The notes: generated from the sequence alone by a model not told the origin. Numbered from the stretch's first letter, positions 21,711 through 33,688 are shown. The stretch: 64,000 bases of DNA from Cryptomeria japonica (GCF_030272615.1 NC_081413.1:602332709-602396708); one strand, 5' to 3'. Made by a program: numbers and translations.

Positions 21711-22817
21711 TGTTGGATTGATGATGATTGTAATGTATTCATCACTTATTATCATTGATGTAACACTCTCACACACATATATGATTGCATTGACTACCAA
21801 TGTAACTTCAATTGGTTTACATTGCTAACTGGTATGTTTAAGGTTTATCTCTAAACCGGTACTTTGTGTCAACTGGTATGTACCTATGAGATAACTTGAG
21901 ATACCACCAGATTGGCATCAGAATCAGAATGAAGATGTAGAAGAAGACATAGTGAAGATTCCATAACAACGGTTAATTTTCAACCAGTATTAAACTGTTC
22001 TAATCGACATCCATTTTTGTGATGAGTTACCAGCACCATTTGTTTGGCAGTCATTTTTGTGATGAGTTATGATTATATGTCTAGATTTACTGTACCTAGG
22101 AAATTGTGTTCCTATGACCGACATAAGGATTGTATGTCTATTTAAAGACATCGTAGAGAGTCATTTAAACGATGATATGAAAAAATGATAGAGAGCTGTT
22201 ATGTAAAAAGAGTGAAAAAGATTTTGTTGAGAAATGATAAGTGTTAAGATGCAGAGCAGTATTATTTGTACTTAGAAGGATTTGATCAAGCAAGTTTTGT
22301 GCTACTCGAAATAGATCAAACCATTCTTGTTGTTTTCTAATCATTACAACAGAATCAAATCCCCTAACCGGGTAAGCTCTAACAAGCTTCATTATACAAA
22401 TCCTCTAACAAGGTGATCCATTAGTTTGGATTCTCAAATCCTCCCGCAAGGTTACTCCTAACAGGGTAGTACTCTTAACAGGGTATAAGCTTCTAATCAA
22501 GCTTGGAATCTCTAACAAGATTTTCTCCTAGTAGAGCTCTTTGTAAGGCCTTAATCGGTCAGTTTTCTATTACTACAGATAATTAACTTGTGAGTTCAAT
22601 CTCACCGTGGTTTTTATCTGTTTGGGTTTTCCACATATAAACACTTGTGTTATGGTGGATGTTCTACTTTTTGTGGATGTTGTTATTTCATTTTGGATAG
22701 CATGTATTTTGTTTAACCGCTTGGTTAAGAACATCTATAGATTAGTATTCAAAGTACTGTCTATTTTGGAGTCACTGATCCACCTCCCCCCCCTCTCAGT
22801 GCTTTTCAAGTGCATCA
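21711..22817 (+). repeat. 5' LTR of element B
   Basis: 1,107 bp, TGTTGGATTGATG...GTGCATCA. TATA-like CTATTTAAAG at 22,138-22,147. From about 22,280 to 22,700 it aligns with element A's LTR (same order of AAATCCTCTAACAAGGTG, CTCCTAACAGGGTA and the CACCGTGG stem-loop), whereas the U3 part does not. C-rich run CACCTCCCCCCCCTCTC at 22,781-22,797. Confidence 0.93.
22138..22147 (+). promoter_or_regulatory. TATA-like element in LTR of B
   Basis: CTATTTAAAG, kept in the 3' LTR (about 28,514) and in element D (about 2,623-2,632 on minus). Probable RNA start would lie about 30 bases downstream, placing the shared LTR part in R/U5. Confidence 0.5.
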
Positions 22818-22818
22818 A

Positions 22819-22832
22819 TTGGTATCAGAGCC
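22819..22832 (+). other. Primer-binding site, element B
   Basis: TTGGTATCAGAGCC, complementary to initiator tRNA-Met, one base after the LTR. Confidence 0.92.
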
Positions 22833-22879
22833 CAACTTCTTTGAAGCCTAACTGCTTAGAAGGGAATCTTGAAACCACC

Positions 22880-24169
22880 ATGGGGGACATAAGCTACTTT
22901 GAGATGGTTGGAGAACTAGAAGCCAGTACAAATGAAGTTGAAACTCTTAGGGGTAAATTGAAAGCTTCTCAAGTCAAAAAGAGAGAGCTATCTCAAAAAA
23001 TGTTAGAAATATCTAACAATGGTTCTTCGGATGAAGCTAATATTGGTGCCTTAGCAGAAGAGGTTGAAAATTTGCAGGGTGAGAAACTGAATCTAAGAAA
23101 AGAACTGGAAGGTCTCACTATTCGCATGTGTCAGGAGCTAGAATCTAGAAGAGCTATTGAAGATCTTATCAAAGAAAAAGATCAAGAGATCCTAAAAATC
23201 AAATGGGAAGGAGACACCATGCATGAGGATTTAATAGCTGAAATAGAAGAAAAGGAGAACTTAAAATTAGACCTCGAGTTGGCATCATCTCAGAAAGAGA
23301 ATCTGTCTAAGCATAATGAAGATCTTGTCACTAAGCTTGCTGAAGCCAATGAGAAACTAGAAAAGTTTGTCAAAAGTTCTACCATTTTGGAAGAACAAAT
23401 TCAATCACAAAGAATGAAGGGTGATATCTTTGGACTTGGCTTTCACACAACTGAGAAAGGTGAATCCTCCAGTACAAAGAGAAACTATCCAAAGAATAAA
23501 AATGCATCTAAAGTCAATAAGACTACCGGCAAGAAATCTTCCAAACCTGTTTGTTTTGTTTGTCATAAGCCTAGTCATACTGCAAATGTTTGGAGGAACA
23601 AACCTATGAGAAATGCAAGTTATAATACCAATACTAGGTATGTATCTAAAAAGTTTGAAGGACATTGCTACACCTATGGAATGTATGGGCATAAACATAT
23701 TGAGTGCATATATGGTGCAAACAATCATTTACCACACATGCATCCTAGATCATATGATGGCTGAATAGGAAACTATGACAACCAGATGAACAGGAACTGG
23801 CAAAGATCCTATAATGACAGTTTTAGTCCATTTAAGATGGAAAAGGAAACAAATGTTATGTGTACCTTTTGTAATAAAAGTGGTCATGTGGCTATGAACT
23901 ACAGAAAAAGAAGAGGAAATGCAGGACCCTAGAGATCATCTGGTATGGTCTACTATCACTGCGAAAAACTAGGACACCTGGCAAAGTTTTGCAGAACCAG
24001 AAATAGCAAACCGGTCAACTCTACTAAGGATCAGAAAGGCAAGCAAAAAGTTGATGTTGAGGAAACAAGAGAAGACATGAATCAGACAAGGAAAAAGAAG
24101 AGCAAAGAAGTGCTTGAAGAAGAAATCACTCCTTCACCTAGTTTAGAGAGTCCAGCACTGGTGACTTAA
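22880..24169 (+). pseudogene. Element B gag-like protein (coiled coil + four CCHC knuckles)
   Basis: ATG at 22,880, 47 bases after the primer site; one continuous frame of 429 codons with two stops (TGA 23,762; TAG 23,930). The N-terminal ~180 residues are a charged heptad-rich coiled coil ('LSKHNEDLVTKLAEANEKLE'). Four zinc knuckles follow: CFVCHKPSHTANVW, CYTYGMYGHKHIEC, CTFCNKSGHVAMNY and YYHCEKLGHLAKFC, each missing one ligand. The TAG between knuckles three and four is at the same codon in element D, while element C has Trp. The acidic C-terminus ends at 24,169. Likely an RNA-binding structural protein; unrelated by eye to the copia gag of A and E. Confidence 0.88.
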
Positions 24170-24300
24170 GCCTATCTAAAACGGCTAAGGGGAACGTAAT
24201 GGTAAAACATAATTCGGATCCCTTTGTAGAATTAGCGAGAAATAATCTTTTTGAATTTTGGTGATTTTCTTTATGCTGATGTGTTAATCATCTAGCATGT

Positions 24301-24375
24301 CACCTAAGCGGTGAAATTAGGGTTTTTAACCTAAAAGTATGAGCATTTATTACGGTTGGTAAAAAGGATATAAAC
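24301..24375 (+). promoter_or_regulatory. Conserved gag-ORF2 spacer block (putative ORF2 promoter), element B
   Basis: Order: CTAAGCGGTGAAA, TTAGGGTTTTTAACC (telobox), GAGCATTTATTACGG, GGATATAAAC (TATA-like, 24,366-24,375). The ORF2 ATG follows about 245 bases later. The order and most bases are shared with D (447-520) and C (33,931-34,014). Promoter function is inference. Confidence 0.55.
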
Positions 24376-24617
24376 TAGTTTTACCTTATCATTTTTACCC
24401 TAATCTTTTCGAAAAAGAATTGAAGCAATTGTAGAGCAGAGCAAGATAGTTTTGGTGCGAATTAACAAATTGCTTTGTGATTAAGAGAAATCTAGTTGAA
24501 TTGGTAGTTGCAGAGAAGTGAACAGGAGCACATTTGAATAATCCAACCAGGAATCGAAGCGACGTGCTAAATTCTAGGTATTTCCTTGCTTACCACCTTG
24601 AAACTTGTTTGTCTAGA

Positions 24618-27600
24618 ATGGCATCCACTTCTAAATCTGTAGGGAGGTTGATGATTACTGCTGAGCCTGAAGAAGCTATAAAGGCAGAGAAAATTATGTC
24701 TTATAATGCATTATCGCAAGTTCCAAGTGGAGTCGTTATCCAAGGTGATTTGTCCAGCTATATAGACTGCAAAATTGAAGATATGGGAACTCTTCACATC
24801 TTTACTCAGCTGAAATCACTCTATGACAAGGAAGGAAAGATTGAAGCTGAATATTCTAAGATTTTTGAGAAAGGATTTCATAATGTTGCCTACCCTCTTG
24901 AAGATTTTGAAGAAGAACACATAAGAATAATTTTGAGTCGAGTACATGGAGAGAATATGTATCTGGAAAGAACTCACACAATTACCAAGGAAGCTATTAG
25001 GGCTGTAACGGGTTATTGCTCAACCGATGAAATTCCTAAGTTGAGAAAAATCACAAAAGATGCAGTCTTCAAGCTAACCGGTTCCACCTCTGATGGGCAT
25101 ACTTTCTCTGTTAACAATATCAGAGATCCTGCGGTGAAACTCGCAGCAATGGTGATAGGCTACAGAGTATTTTACTCCAGTAGACTTAACAGTGTTCCAT
25201 CCGTAGCAATTCATACAGCATATAGTATGATTATTGAAGATAAAAACTATGATATATGTGAAGCTATCAGAGTCCAACTTTTCCTAAATTTAAAGTCTAT
25301 CAAAAATGACAATACCCAGAAGTTCAAATTCGGTTAGCTGCTAGTTGGGTTATTTTTCTACTTTCAAAATTTCCTACCTGGTATAGGTGACATTGAATGG
25401 TCCAAAGAACAACTGGTCAATGCTCAGATTAGAAACAACATCAAGGCTATAAAGAATACATTTTTGGCTGCCACCAACAAGTGTTTTAATGAATTTCAAA
25501 AGAAAATGAGTGTGAGAATGAGGTTACCTGAAGATGTAGTAAGACATTTTGAAAAAGACATAATCTTCATGGTTACTACTGATTTTTGCTTAATGCAAGC
25601 AAGAGAACCTAGAGAGGAAGAAATGGAAGAAATGAGCTACGAAGTCAATGATGACTTACTGGTTGGCTATGCTAATACTCTGTTAGCATTGCCTATAGAC
25701 AAAAAGAAGGCGAAATTGGATATTCTTGCAATCCAAGCTGCACCTGCTGAAACCAGTATTGAATTTGTAGCTAAAGCTAAAAGAAAGCAAAAGAAAAGTG
25801 AAGAAAAATCTCCTGAAAAGAAGACTACAAGGGTGACTCGAAGTGTCCTAAGCAAGAAGGAACAAGCACCCAAAATAACTAAAAAAAAGGAGAGTGTACC
25901 AAAGAAGAGAAGGAACAGGAAATTAATTTTGCAACCAGAGTCTAATGAAGAACCTAAGAAGAAGAAGGCAACTGGTAGAACATCAAAAAAGGTAAAGGTA
26001 GTGTCGAAGGCAACTACACCACTAGATATTGCCTCCTACAAACCTGTAACAACATTTGAAAGAACACTGAAGTCATTGGAAAGAAAAAGGTTTGAAAATG
26101 TTAAAAAATATTATGATTCTTTTACTGCAGACGAGCATAAGCAAATACACCAACAGGTAATAAACTTGTTGAGTCATTACTGTAGATATCCGCATGAATT
26201 AGAAAAAGAAATTTCAGTATCCTTGTATAATAACTTGTTAGAAAAATGGGAAGAAGCCACTTAGTTAGAGAAGGAAATTATTGATGAAATATTTGTACAG
26301 TATTTTCCCACATTGTCATCAAATGGAATTAGTGCTTTGACTGAGGAATACAAAGTATATTTTGATTTTAAAATAAGAAGATTGAAGCTTCTCAATGGAA
26401 AAAGAGTAGTTATTGACACAGAAACTCATCAACTAGCCTATCTAATCAAACAAAGGATAGATAACATCCAATCTCTCAATAAGGATGAGACCTCAGATGA
26501 TGTTTCTCTACCAGAAATGGACATAGAGGAAATTATCCTAGCTGATATAGTCTTCTCAACCGAGAAGAAGAATGACTCAGTTATTCATATTGATGAGGAC
26601 ATTGAGGATTCAGTAGATCTATCTGAAGAAATTATTGCACCTGGTATGGATCTTCCTTCAATCATAGAAGTACAGAATACAAGTGATCAACAGGCCACTC
26701 AAACAGAGGAAGTCAGTATACCGACAATTGAATAACAAGAGAAATCGCAACCATCAAATGAACAACTGGAGAAACCCCAATCTCATTCGGTCATTGAGAT
26801 CACTCAAAAGGAGATCACTAAGGAAGCTATTACACAGAAGGTAGAAGATACAATGGAAGCAAACACAGAAAGAGCCATCATTAAGCATATATCCTCTAAA
26901 AAGGGAAAGCAAAAACTACTTGATGATGATGATGATGAAGACTCTTTAAGTATTTCAGGACCTATTAATATGAATACCCTAAGTGCTTATGAAATGATGA
27001 AGCTTGCACGTATGATGGAAGATCATGCACATAAGAAAAGGATGAAAGAACAAAGAATTGAGGCACACATAATTCAAAATGCTGTAGACATCTTGTCTGG
27101 GTTACTACTGGAAACCTCTGTTGCACATCTTCCCACTCCTATCAGTTAGTTGTAGAGGCATTTGATCAAATCAAAACACTTGAAGATGCTCCTCTAATGT
27201 CTATTGAAAAGAGCCATAAGAAAGCATATGGAGATAAGCTAGAAAAGCACATTGAGAATAGCAAAATGGCCTTATCTCATAATGGCAGTCTATTGAAGAA
27301 AGCTATTGAATTTGGAGGAAAGTATCTTGCATCTACCTCCAATGTTACTTTCTTTTATTCTGATATTTCTAAAAATCAAGCTGAAACTAAGTAGGAAATA
27401 GAAAGGTTATGTAAGGCATATGTCTCACTCCAGGACTCTATTCATGTCTTTAACCGGTCTATAGATGAACTGCATGATAGACTGATCTGGAATGATAATG
27501 AGTGAGCTAAGAGATTCCAATATCTAAGAGAGCTCAAGAATAAGCTCACCTCACAGATTGACATTCTTCAGAGAGCCTACTCTCATGCTGAAGCTATTCT

Positions 27601-27765
27601 TGCTACACTGGAAACGTGCTCACTTGATTTAATGGAGGAATTCCATTCTCAGCTACTGTCAACAACAGAGTATATGAATCACATACTGGAATCATGACAG
27701 AATGCTCTATCTCAAATGAAACAAAATTTCCACCATACTTTCATGAGAATTCCTAATGCATGACC
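24618..27765 (+). pseudogene. Element B ORF2: large protein of unknown function
   Basis: ATG at 24,618. About 1,045 codons can be followed with few breaks: stops at 25,335, 26,262 and 26,733, a frameshift near 27,145, then stops near 27,392, 27,503 and 27,696. Residues 1-390 form a domain shared with C and G: 'YNALSQVPSGVVIQGD', 'EEHIRIILSRVHGENMYL', 'THTITKEAIRAVTGY', 'LTGSTSDGHTF', 'MVIGYRVFYSSRLN' and 'FQKKMSVRMRLP'. Next is a Lys/Arg-rich, possibly nuclear-targeting segment (25,780-26,000), an acidic section and a coiled-coil tail. No RT, integrase, protease, ATPase or transmembrane signature is seen. The 'IT.EAI..VTG' part faintly recalls plant transposon or mobile-domain proteins, but this is not established. 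Confidence 0.75.
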
Positions 27766-27808
27766 TTGTTTTCAAAAGTCATATATACTAAACTTTTTGA
27801 TACAGACT

Positions 27809-27811
<3 letters not shown>

Positions 27812-27854
<43 letters not shown>
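27812..27854. repeat. (TA)n microsatellite
   Basis: About 43 bp of uninterrupted TA repeats between the end of ORF2 and the first polypurine tract of element B. Confidence 0.97.
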
Positions 27855-27856
<2 letters not shown>

Positions 27857-27880
27857 CTTTATCATTTTGGCATTGCTGTC

Positions 27881-28085
27881 AAAGGGGGAGTAATAATTAT
27901 ATGTATGTATGTGTGTTTGATTTTGAAATTTTTTGTATTTATGCATACACTAAGGGGGAGTACTATAATGTTACATTCAAAAGGGAGCTTGAGCATATAT
28001 ATGTAGATATGTTGTATGCACACTTAGCAGTATCGTAAATTACTCAAAATTTTCTAAGTGTTGCCATCAATGCCAAAGGGGGAGA
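27881..28085 (+). other. Three polypurine tracts of element B
   Basis: AAAGGGGGAG at 27,881, TAAGGGGGAG at 27,951 and AAAGGGGGAGA at 28,075, the last directly before the 3' LTR and preceded by TTGCCATCAATGCC. Multiple polypurine tracts are a known trait of Sirevirus copia elements; A, C, E and F have the same layout. Confidence 0.8.
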
Positions 28086-28086
28086 T

Positions 28087-29133
28087 TGTTGGCTTGATGA
28101 TGATTGTAATGTATTCATCACTTATAGTTATTGATGTAACACTCTCACACACATATATGATTACATTGACTACCGGTGTAACTTCAATTGGTTTACATTG
28201 CTAACCGACATGTTTAAGGTTTATCTCTAAATCGGTACTTTGTGTCAACTAGTATGTACCTATGAGATAACCTGAGATACCACTAGATCGGCATCAGAAT
28301 CAGAATGAAGATGTAGAAGAAGATCTAGTGAAGATTCCATAACAACGGTTAATTTTCAACTGGTATTAAACTGTTCAAACCGGCATCTATTTTTGTGATG
28401 AGTTACCAGCACCATTTGTTTGTCGATCATTTTTGTGATGAGTTATGATTATATGTCTAGATTCACTGCACCTAGGAAATTGTGTTCCTATGGCCGACAT
28501 AAGGATTGTATGTCTATTTAAAGACATCGTAGAGAGTCATTTAAAGGATGATATGAAAAAAAGATAGATATTATGTAAAAAGAGTGAAAAAGCTTTTGTT
28601 GAGAAATGATAAGTGTTAAGATGCAAAGTAGTATTATTTCTACTTAGAAGGATCTAATCAAGAAAGTTTTGTGCTACTCAGAACAGATCAAACCATTCTT
28701 GTTGTTTTCTAATTATTACAATAGAATTAAATACCCTGACCAGGTAAGCTCTAACAAGCTACTTTGTACAAATCCTCTAACAAGGTGATCCATTAGTTTG
28801 GATTCTCAAATCCTCCAGCAAGGTTACTCCTAACAGGGTAGTACTCTTAACAGGGTATAAGCTTCTAATCAAGCTTGGAATCTCTAGCAAGATTTACTCC
28901 TAGCAGAGCTCTTTGTAAGGCCTTAACCAGTTAGTTTTCTATTACTGCAAATAATTAACTTGTGAGTTCCATCTCACCGTGGTTTTTACCTATTTGGGTT
29001 TTCCACGTATAAACACTTGTGTTATGGTGGATGTTCTACTTTTTGTGGATATTGTTATTTCATTTTGGATAGCATGTATTTTGTTTAACTACTTGGTTAA
29101 GAACATCTATAGATTAGTATTCAAAGTATTGTC
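28087..29133 (+). repeat. 3' LTR of element B, first part
   Basis: Starts TGTTGGCTTGATG and aligns with 21,711-22,770. Interrupted at 29,133 by element C, about 60 bases before its end. The U5 stem-loop (CGTGG at 28,978, CCACG at 29,003) is intact here. Confidence 0.93.
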
Positions 29134-30303
29134 TGATGAATACTAAGAGGGGGGGGGTGAATTAGTATACCAATAAGTATTGTAATCAATCTTTTAAACA
29201 GTTTAGTAGATAACTGGTGCAATAGATTCACTAATAAACTGGTTAAGATAAGTGCAAACCAAATAGAAAACAAAGCATTCACCCACAAAAGAACAATCAC
29301 CATAACACAAGATATTTGACGTGGAAACCCAAATGGAAAAAACTACGGTGAGTAGAAACTCACAAGTAACTATCTGCAAAATAGTAACCAGACCGGTTAA
29401 GGTTAGACTGGTTAAGGTCATACAATGTTCTTCACCAGAACAGATCCTGTTAGGAATCTAGATCTTTGTTAGGAGATAAGTCCTGTTAAAGACTACCTTG
29501 TTAAAGGATTTCAGATCCACAGTTGTGAACCACCTTGTTAGAGGATTTACAAAGGCTTTGCTGAGCCTACCCAGTTAAGGATTTCAGACTTGTCAAAGAT
29601 ATTAGTAATCAACAAGTGAATGATCTAGATAATAGCACAGTATGCTTAATTAGATCCTTGACAGCTCATTGTTAATGCTTTTCAGCATTACTTCAATCTT
29701 CTATAACTGTACACTCTATATCTTCACACAGACCTAACCTTCTCTTCACTGATCGCACATAATAACCTTTTCTTCTCTATCTCATATACAAAACCTAGAC
29801 ATGATGTCCTTATAAAGGAATCTGATTTCATGTCGGTCCAATAGGATTAAACTACAAGTTCCTAGGTACAGTGCATCTAGACACATTTGGTAACACAACA
29901 CAAACACACTGCCAAAGTGTGGGTGGATGATAACTCATCACACATTACAGTAATACCAGTTGGTAACTCATCACAAATATATACCGATTAATACAATATA
30001 TCAATTACCGGTTTTCAAAAAAATGAAGACTAGAAGATCATAGTGTTTTGATCAAAAGTTAACTACTGCTTGGGTCCTTTGTACTACTTGAGATCCTCAA
30101 ACCGCTTGGGGTCATCATACCACTTGGGATCTTCAGTCAATCTATGACCGGTAAACCATCTTCTGCAAAATACCGATAGTCTAAAGACTATACATTCAAT
30201 AATACACAATATTGGTTGGAACAATTACCGATTGAGCATAACTCATACATCAAGAAAGTGTGTGTCCATCAATGACAATCAAAACATCATCAAAATGACA
30301 ACA
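29134..30303 (-). repeat. 3' LTR of element C
   Basis: 1,170 bp; minus strand begins TGTTGTCATTTTG and ends TTCATCA. Aligns with 35,444-36,596. Contains the GTTAGAG-type motif array around 29,440-29,560. Confidence 0.92.
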
Positions 30304-30545
30304 ATCTCCCCCTTTGGCATTGATGGCAACACTTAGGAAAATTTTGACATCTGTGTGTTTTTACAACAATAACAAAAAAGATGTTACAATCAAAATTACT
30401 CCCCGTAAGCATATATACTCCTACCTTTGCAAAAATTACAAGTAAGTGCATGAAATGGTAACATTCACCAAAATTTTAATGTACACTACTCCCCCTTTGC
30501 CAACAATGACAAAGTAATGCAAAGCTATCCTTTTTATAAAATAAC
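30304..30545 (-). other. Polypurine tracts of element C
   Basis: On the minus strand: AAAGGGGGAGAT at 30,304-30,315 next to the LTR, a weaker TACGGGGAGTAA near 30,392-30,405, and AAAGGGGGAGTAG near 30,487-30,500. Same arrangement as in B. Confidence 0.78.
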
Positions 30546-30558
30546 ACAGAGTATATGT

Positions 30559-33500
30559 TCATGACAATAAGGAATGAAATTTCTCAAAAATAGATTTAAA
30601 CTTCTGCACAAAAATCTTCATGTCCAATGTCCATGACTCAAGTAGCGAGGTAGCAATCTCACTTTCAGTCTTCATCTGGAATACCAGTTCTTCCATTACA
30701 TCGATGGTACTCATCTCTTGAGTTACCGTGATGGCTTCCAAGTTGAGAAAACATCTCTGAAGAACCTGCAGTTTAGGTAATAGGAGCAGTTGAAGCTCCT
30801 ACAAATCTTGAGTTCGATTGCTGATTTCTAGGTCCATCTTGGCAGTCTGATGCTGAAAATGATGAACAGTTTGTCCATAGGCAGTGAATAAATCATAGGG
30901 CATCTTGAAGTTGCTGATATATTCCTATAACTCCGATTGGAGTTGAGCTTTCTGTTTGAGCACATCTTCACAAAACAGATGGGGTTGGCAGATTTTACTC
31001 AAAAGTAATTTACCTTCACCCATAGCAACACTGATATCATTTTGCTGCTTCAGTAGTTGTGCCCTGAGTTCATTCATTTTCCTGACTAAGGCAATATTGA
31101 GTTCCTTTTCATGGTTCTTTCTTGTAGTTGCTTGAGCAACATCTTCCAAGCATTGTACTTGGTCCTCTACTACGGTATAGAGAAGTTTGAGCTTGGATAG
31201 AGAGGAGTCGGTACTGGGAAGGTTAGTACCGGGAATTAGACTGGTAAGGGTGTCAACTACAATTTGTATGACATCCTGTTCTTTCTTCTTCCGCAATTTG
31301 TCCAGTCTCTCATGTGCAAGTTTGATGCCTCGAAGTAGCTCAGACTCATCTGTTGATTGAATCAGACATGCAAGAGTTAGATCAATAGGACTGGTGGAAT
31401 CAACCTACTTGGTTTGATCATCGGTTGCCTTAGGAATGTGGCCTCCTTCTTTGGTCTTGATCTTCGCTTGTTTTCTCTTCTCTGCTTCCTTCTCCTCTTC
31501 CACTCTTTTCTTTTCTTCTTCTTTCTTCTTCTTTGACTCTTTCTTTTTCTCCTCTTCTTGTTTCTTCTCCATTTCTTCCTTCTTCTTATCCTCTTCCTAC
31601 TTTTTCTTCTCTTCCTCCTTCCTTTCTTCTTCCTTCCTCTTGTCTTCTTCTTTCTTCTTGTCTTCTTCTTTCTTCTTGTCTTCTTCTTTTCTCTTATCTT
31701 CTTCTCTCTTCTTCTCTTCCTCTTTTCTCTTATCTTCCTCTTGCTTTTTCTTTTCCTCTTGTTCTTTCTCTGCTTTCTCTTTGTCCTATTTTTTTCTCAT
31801 CTTTTTCTTTGTCAGGAGTGACATCCTCATTATCTAATGCATCAACATCAATAGGGTCAATTTTTTTTGTCACTCTTTCACCTTGACTATCAAATACCTC
31901 ATCCGGTTTGCCTGAGGATAGGTCAGGTTCTTGATCAGCCTTCCTAGTGGCTTTAGATACTCGGTGTATTTTGATAGTAGCTTTAACATGTATGTGTGTA
32001 TCATTTTCTACTTCAGAAGTTTTACCTTCTAGTAACCTAAGTCACCTCCTCATAAAGAAGATGCCTTTGTTCTTATCCATAATTTCAAATAACTCAGAAT
32101 TTGAAGCATCAGGAAAGTACTGTGCAAAAATTTTCTCCCTAATCTCTTGTTCTCTTTCAATGGCAATGCGCCATTTATTATCCAAAGAATTATACAAAGA
32201 ATTTGGAGAAACAAATTTAATCTCAGAAGGTGACCAATCATTAACACATAAATATTTAATGACCTCTTGTTCTACCTCCTCTTTCTCACTATCATTAAAG
32301 TCATCAAAATATTCCTTTAAGTCATCAAGCACTTTCCTCCTAATATTCTTTATTGTCCTCTGACAATGTGTCATTGGTCTATAAGAGGTAATATCTATAT
32401 TTACCAGTGCAGAAGTTGCTGGTACATTAGCGGTAGACTTCGGCTTTTTGCTTGATTGTCTTGACTTCTTTATTTTGAACCTTCGGTTCAGTGTCCTCTG
32501 ACTTCGGTGAGTGATTACTGTATTTCCGCTTCCTCTCGAATACTTTTGCTGGAATAATCTCAGTTTTCTTTTTGGTTGGTGACCGCTTGGTCACTTTCGT
32601 ACTGGCAGATGTAACCGATGTAGATATTGATGACACTACTTTGCCCTTTTTCTGCTTCAGTTCCTCAATCGGTGTGACCATCTCCAAGTAGGTACCAATT
32701 CTTTTCTTCTTTGCATCCAGTGGTGAGGAAAGTAGGGTAGAGGCATACCCGATCAATATGTCATTCACCACTTCATACCCCATAGGGACAACTACTTCCT
32801 TTCTAGGTTCCACAACTTCCATTATGCAGTCATCTGTCCTTATTGTGAAGCAAATGTCATCTTCATACTTCTTCACAATATCACAAGACATCCTCATTCT
32901 CTGGTTCATCTTTCGTTTGAATTCATCAAAATACTTATTTAGAACCTCAGGATATGCAGTTCCCACTGCTTGTAGACTCTCCTTAATCTGTCTAGAAACC
33001 GATAGGTTAGTAGACCATTGAACATCACTGACTCTAGGGAAATAACCTTGAAAATAGAAGAATAGACCAACTTAGTATCTTCCTTGATCATCCTGTAAGC
33101 AGCATTCACCGCAACAGTAGGGACAAAATTCATTCTGTTGGCATAAAATATCCTGTAACCAATCACCATGCAAACATATTTTACCAGATCATCAAAAATG
33201 GTGTTCATGGTCATTGCCCGTTGGTCACTCACAGAACCGGTGAGCTATGTCATTTTAGTTTTGGTGACCTTCCGTAGAACTAGTACTTCTCCAACATTGC
33301 AGAATCCGGTGATGACATGAATCACTTCTGGTGTGATTTCATGGGTCCGCTTGAGATACATCTTGTCACCATGCACTCTGTTGAGGATAATGCGAATATG
33401 TTCTTCTGTAAATTCTTCCAGAAAGTATACTACATTGTGTAGTTTCATCTTCTTGAGGATGGTATACTTTGGTTTGATCTTCTTGTCATCTCCACAGAAC

Positions 33501-33688
33501 AGACTTTGTTGGGAGTGAATTACTAGGGACACTAGGTCTTCCAACTTACAGCCTATATACCCTAAAATATCTCCCTCGACAATGACTACGACAGGAATTT
33601 GAGATAGGGCATTGTATCTCATTTTCTTTTGAAGAAACTCAGGTGTATCTTTAGGTGCACTAGAACTAGAATGTGATGCAGAAGCCAT
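30559..33688 (-). pseudogene. Element C ORF2: large protein of unknown function, with charged helix
   Basis: ATG at 33,688 ('MASASHSS'; an ATG two codons earlier is also in frame). The conserved N-terminal domain spans 33,688 to about 32,700 ('YNALSQIPVVV', 'EEHIRIILNRVHGDKMYL', 'ITPEVIHVITGF', 'VIGYRIFYANRMN', 'KRKMNQRMRM'). A basic segment follows (32,620-32,430), then 'DLKEYFDDFNDSEKEEVEQE' (about 32,300). At 31,480-31,800 is a highly charged KKKEEDKRKEEE-type stretch of about 100 residues that B lacks. The coiled-coil tail ends at 30,559. Breaks: TAG near 33,245, frameshifts near 33,000 and 32,400, and later stops. Function unknown. Confidence 0.75.
31480..31800 (-). repeat. Lys/Glu-rich low-complexity tract in ORF2 of C
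   Basis: The minus strand encodes repeated units like 'KKKEEDKRKEEEKK' from GAAGAAGACAAGAAG-type DNA. The alternating Lys/Arg and Glu blocks are typical of single alpha-helices or of uninterrupted coiled coil. The plus-strand Ser/Phe-rich ORFs over the same bases are shadows. Confidence 0.85.

Noticed and set aside
24618-27765. ORF2 as a retroviral envelope-like gene
   Set aside because: Some Sireviruses carry an envelope-like ORF after pol, but ORF2 has no signal peptide, no transmembrane helix and a basic, possibly nuclear segment; position relative to pol cannot be compared since pol is absent.
31436-31886. Long Ser/Phe/Leu-rich plus-strand ORFs
   Set aside because: They are the complement of the Lys/Glu-rich tract in element C ORF2. 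Composition is forced by the GAAGAAG-type repeat.
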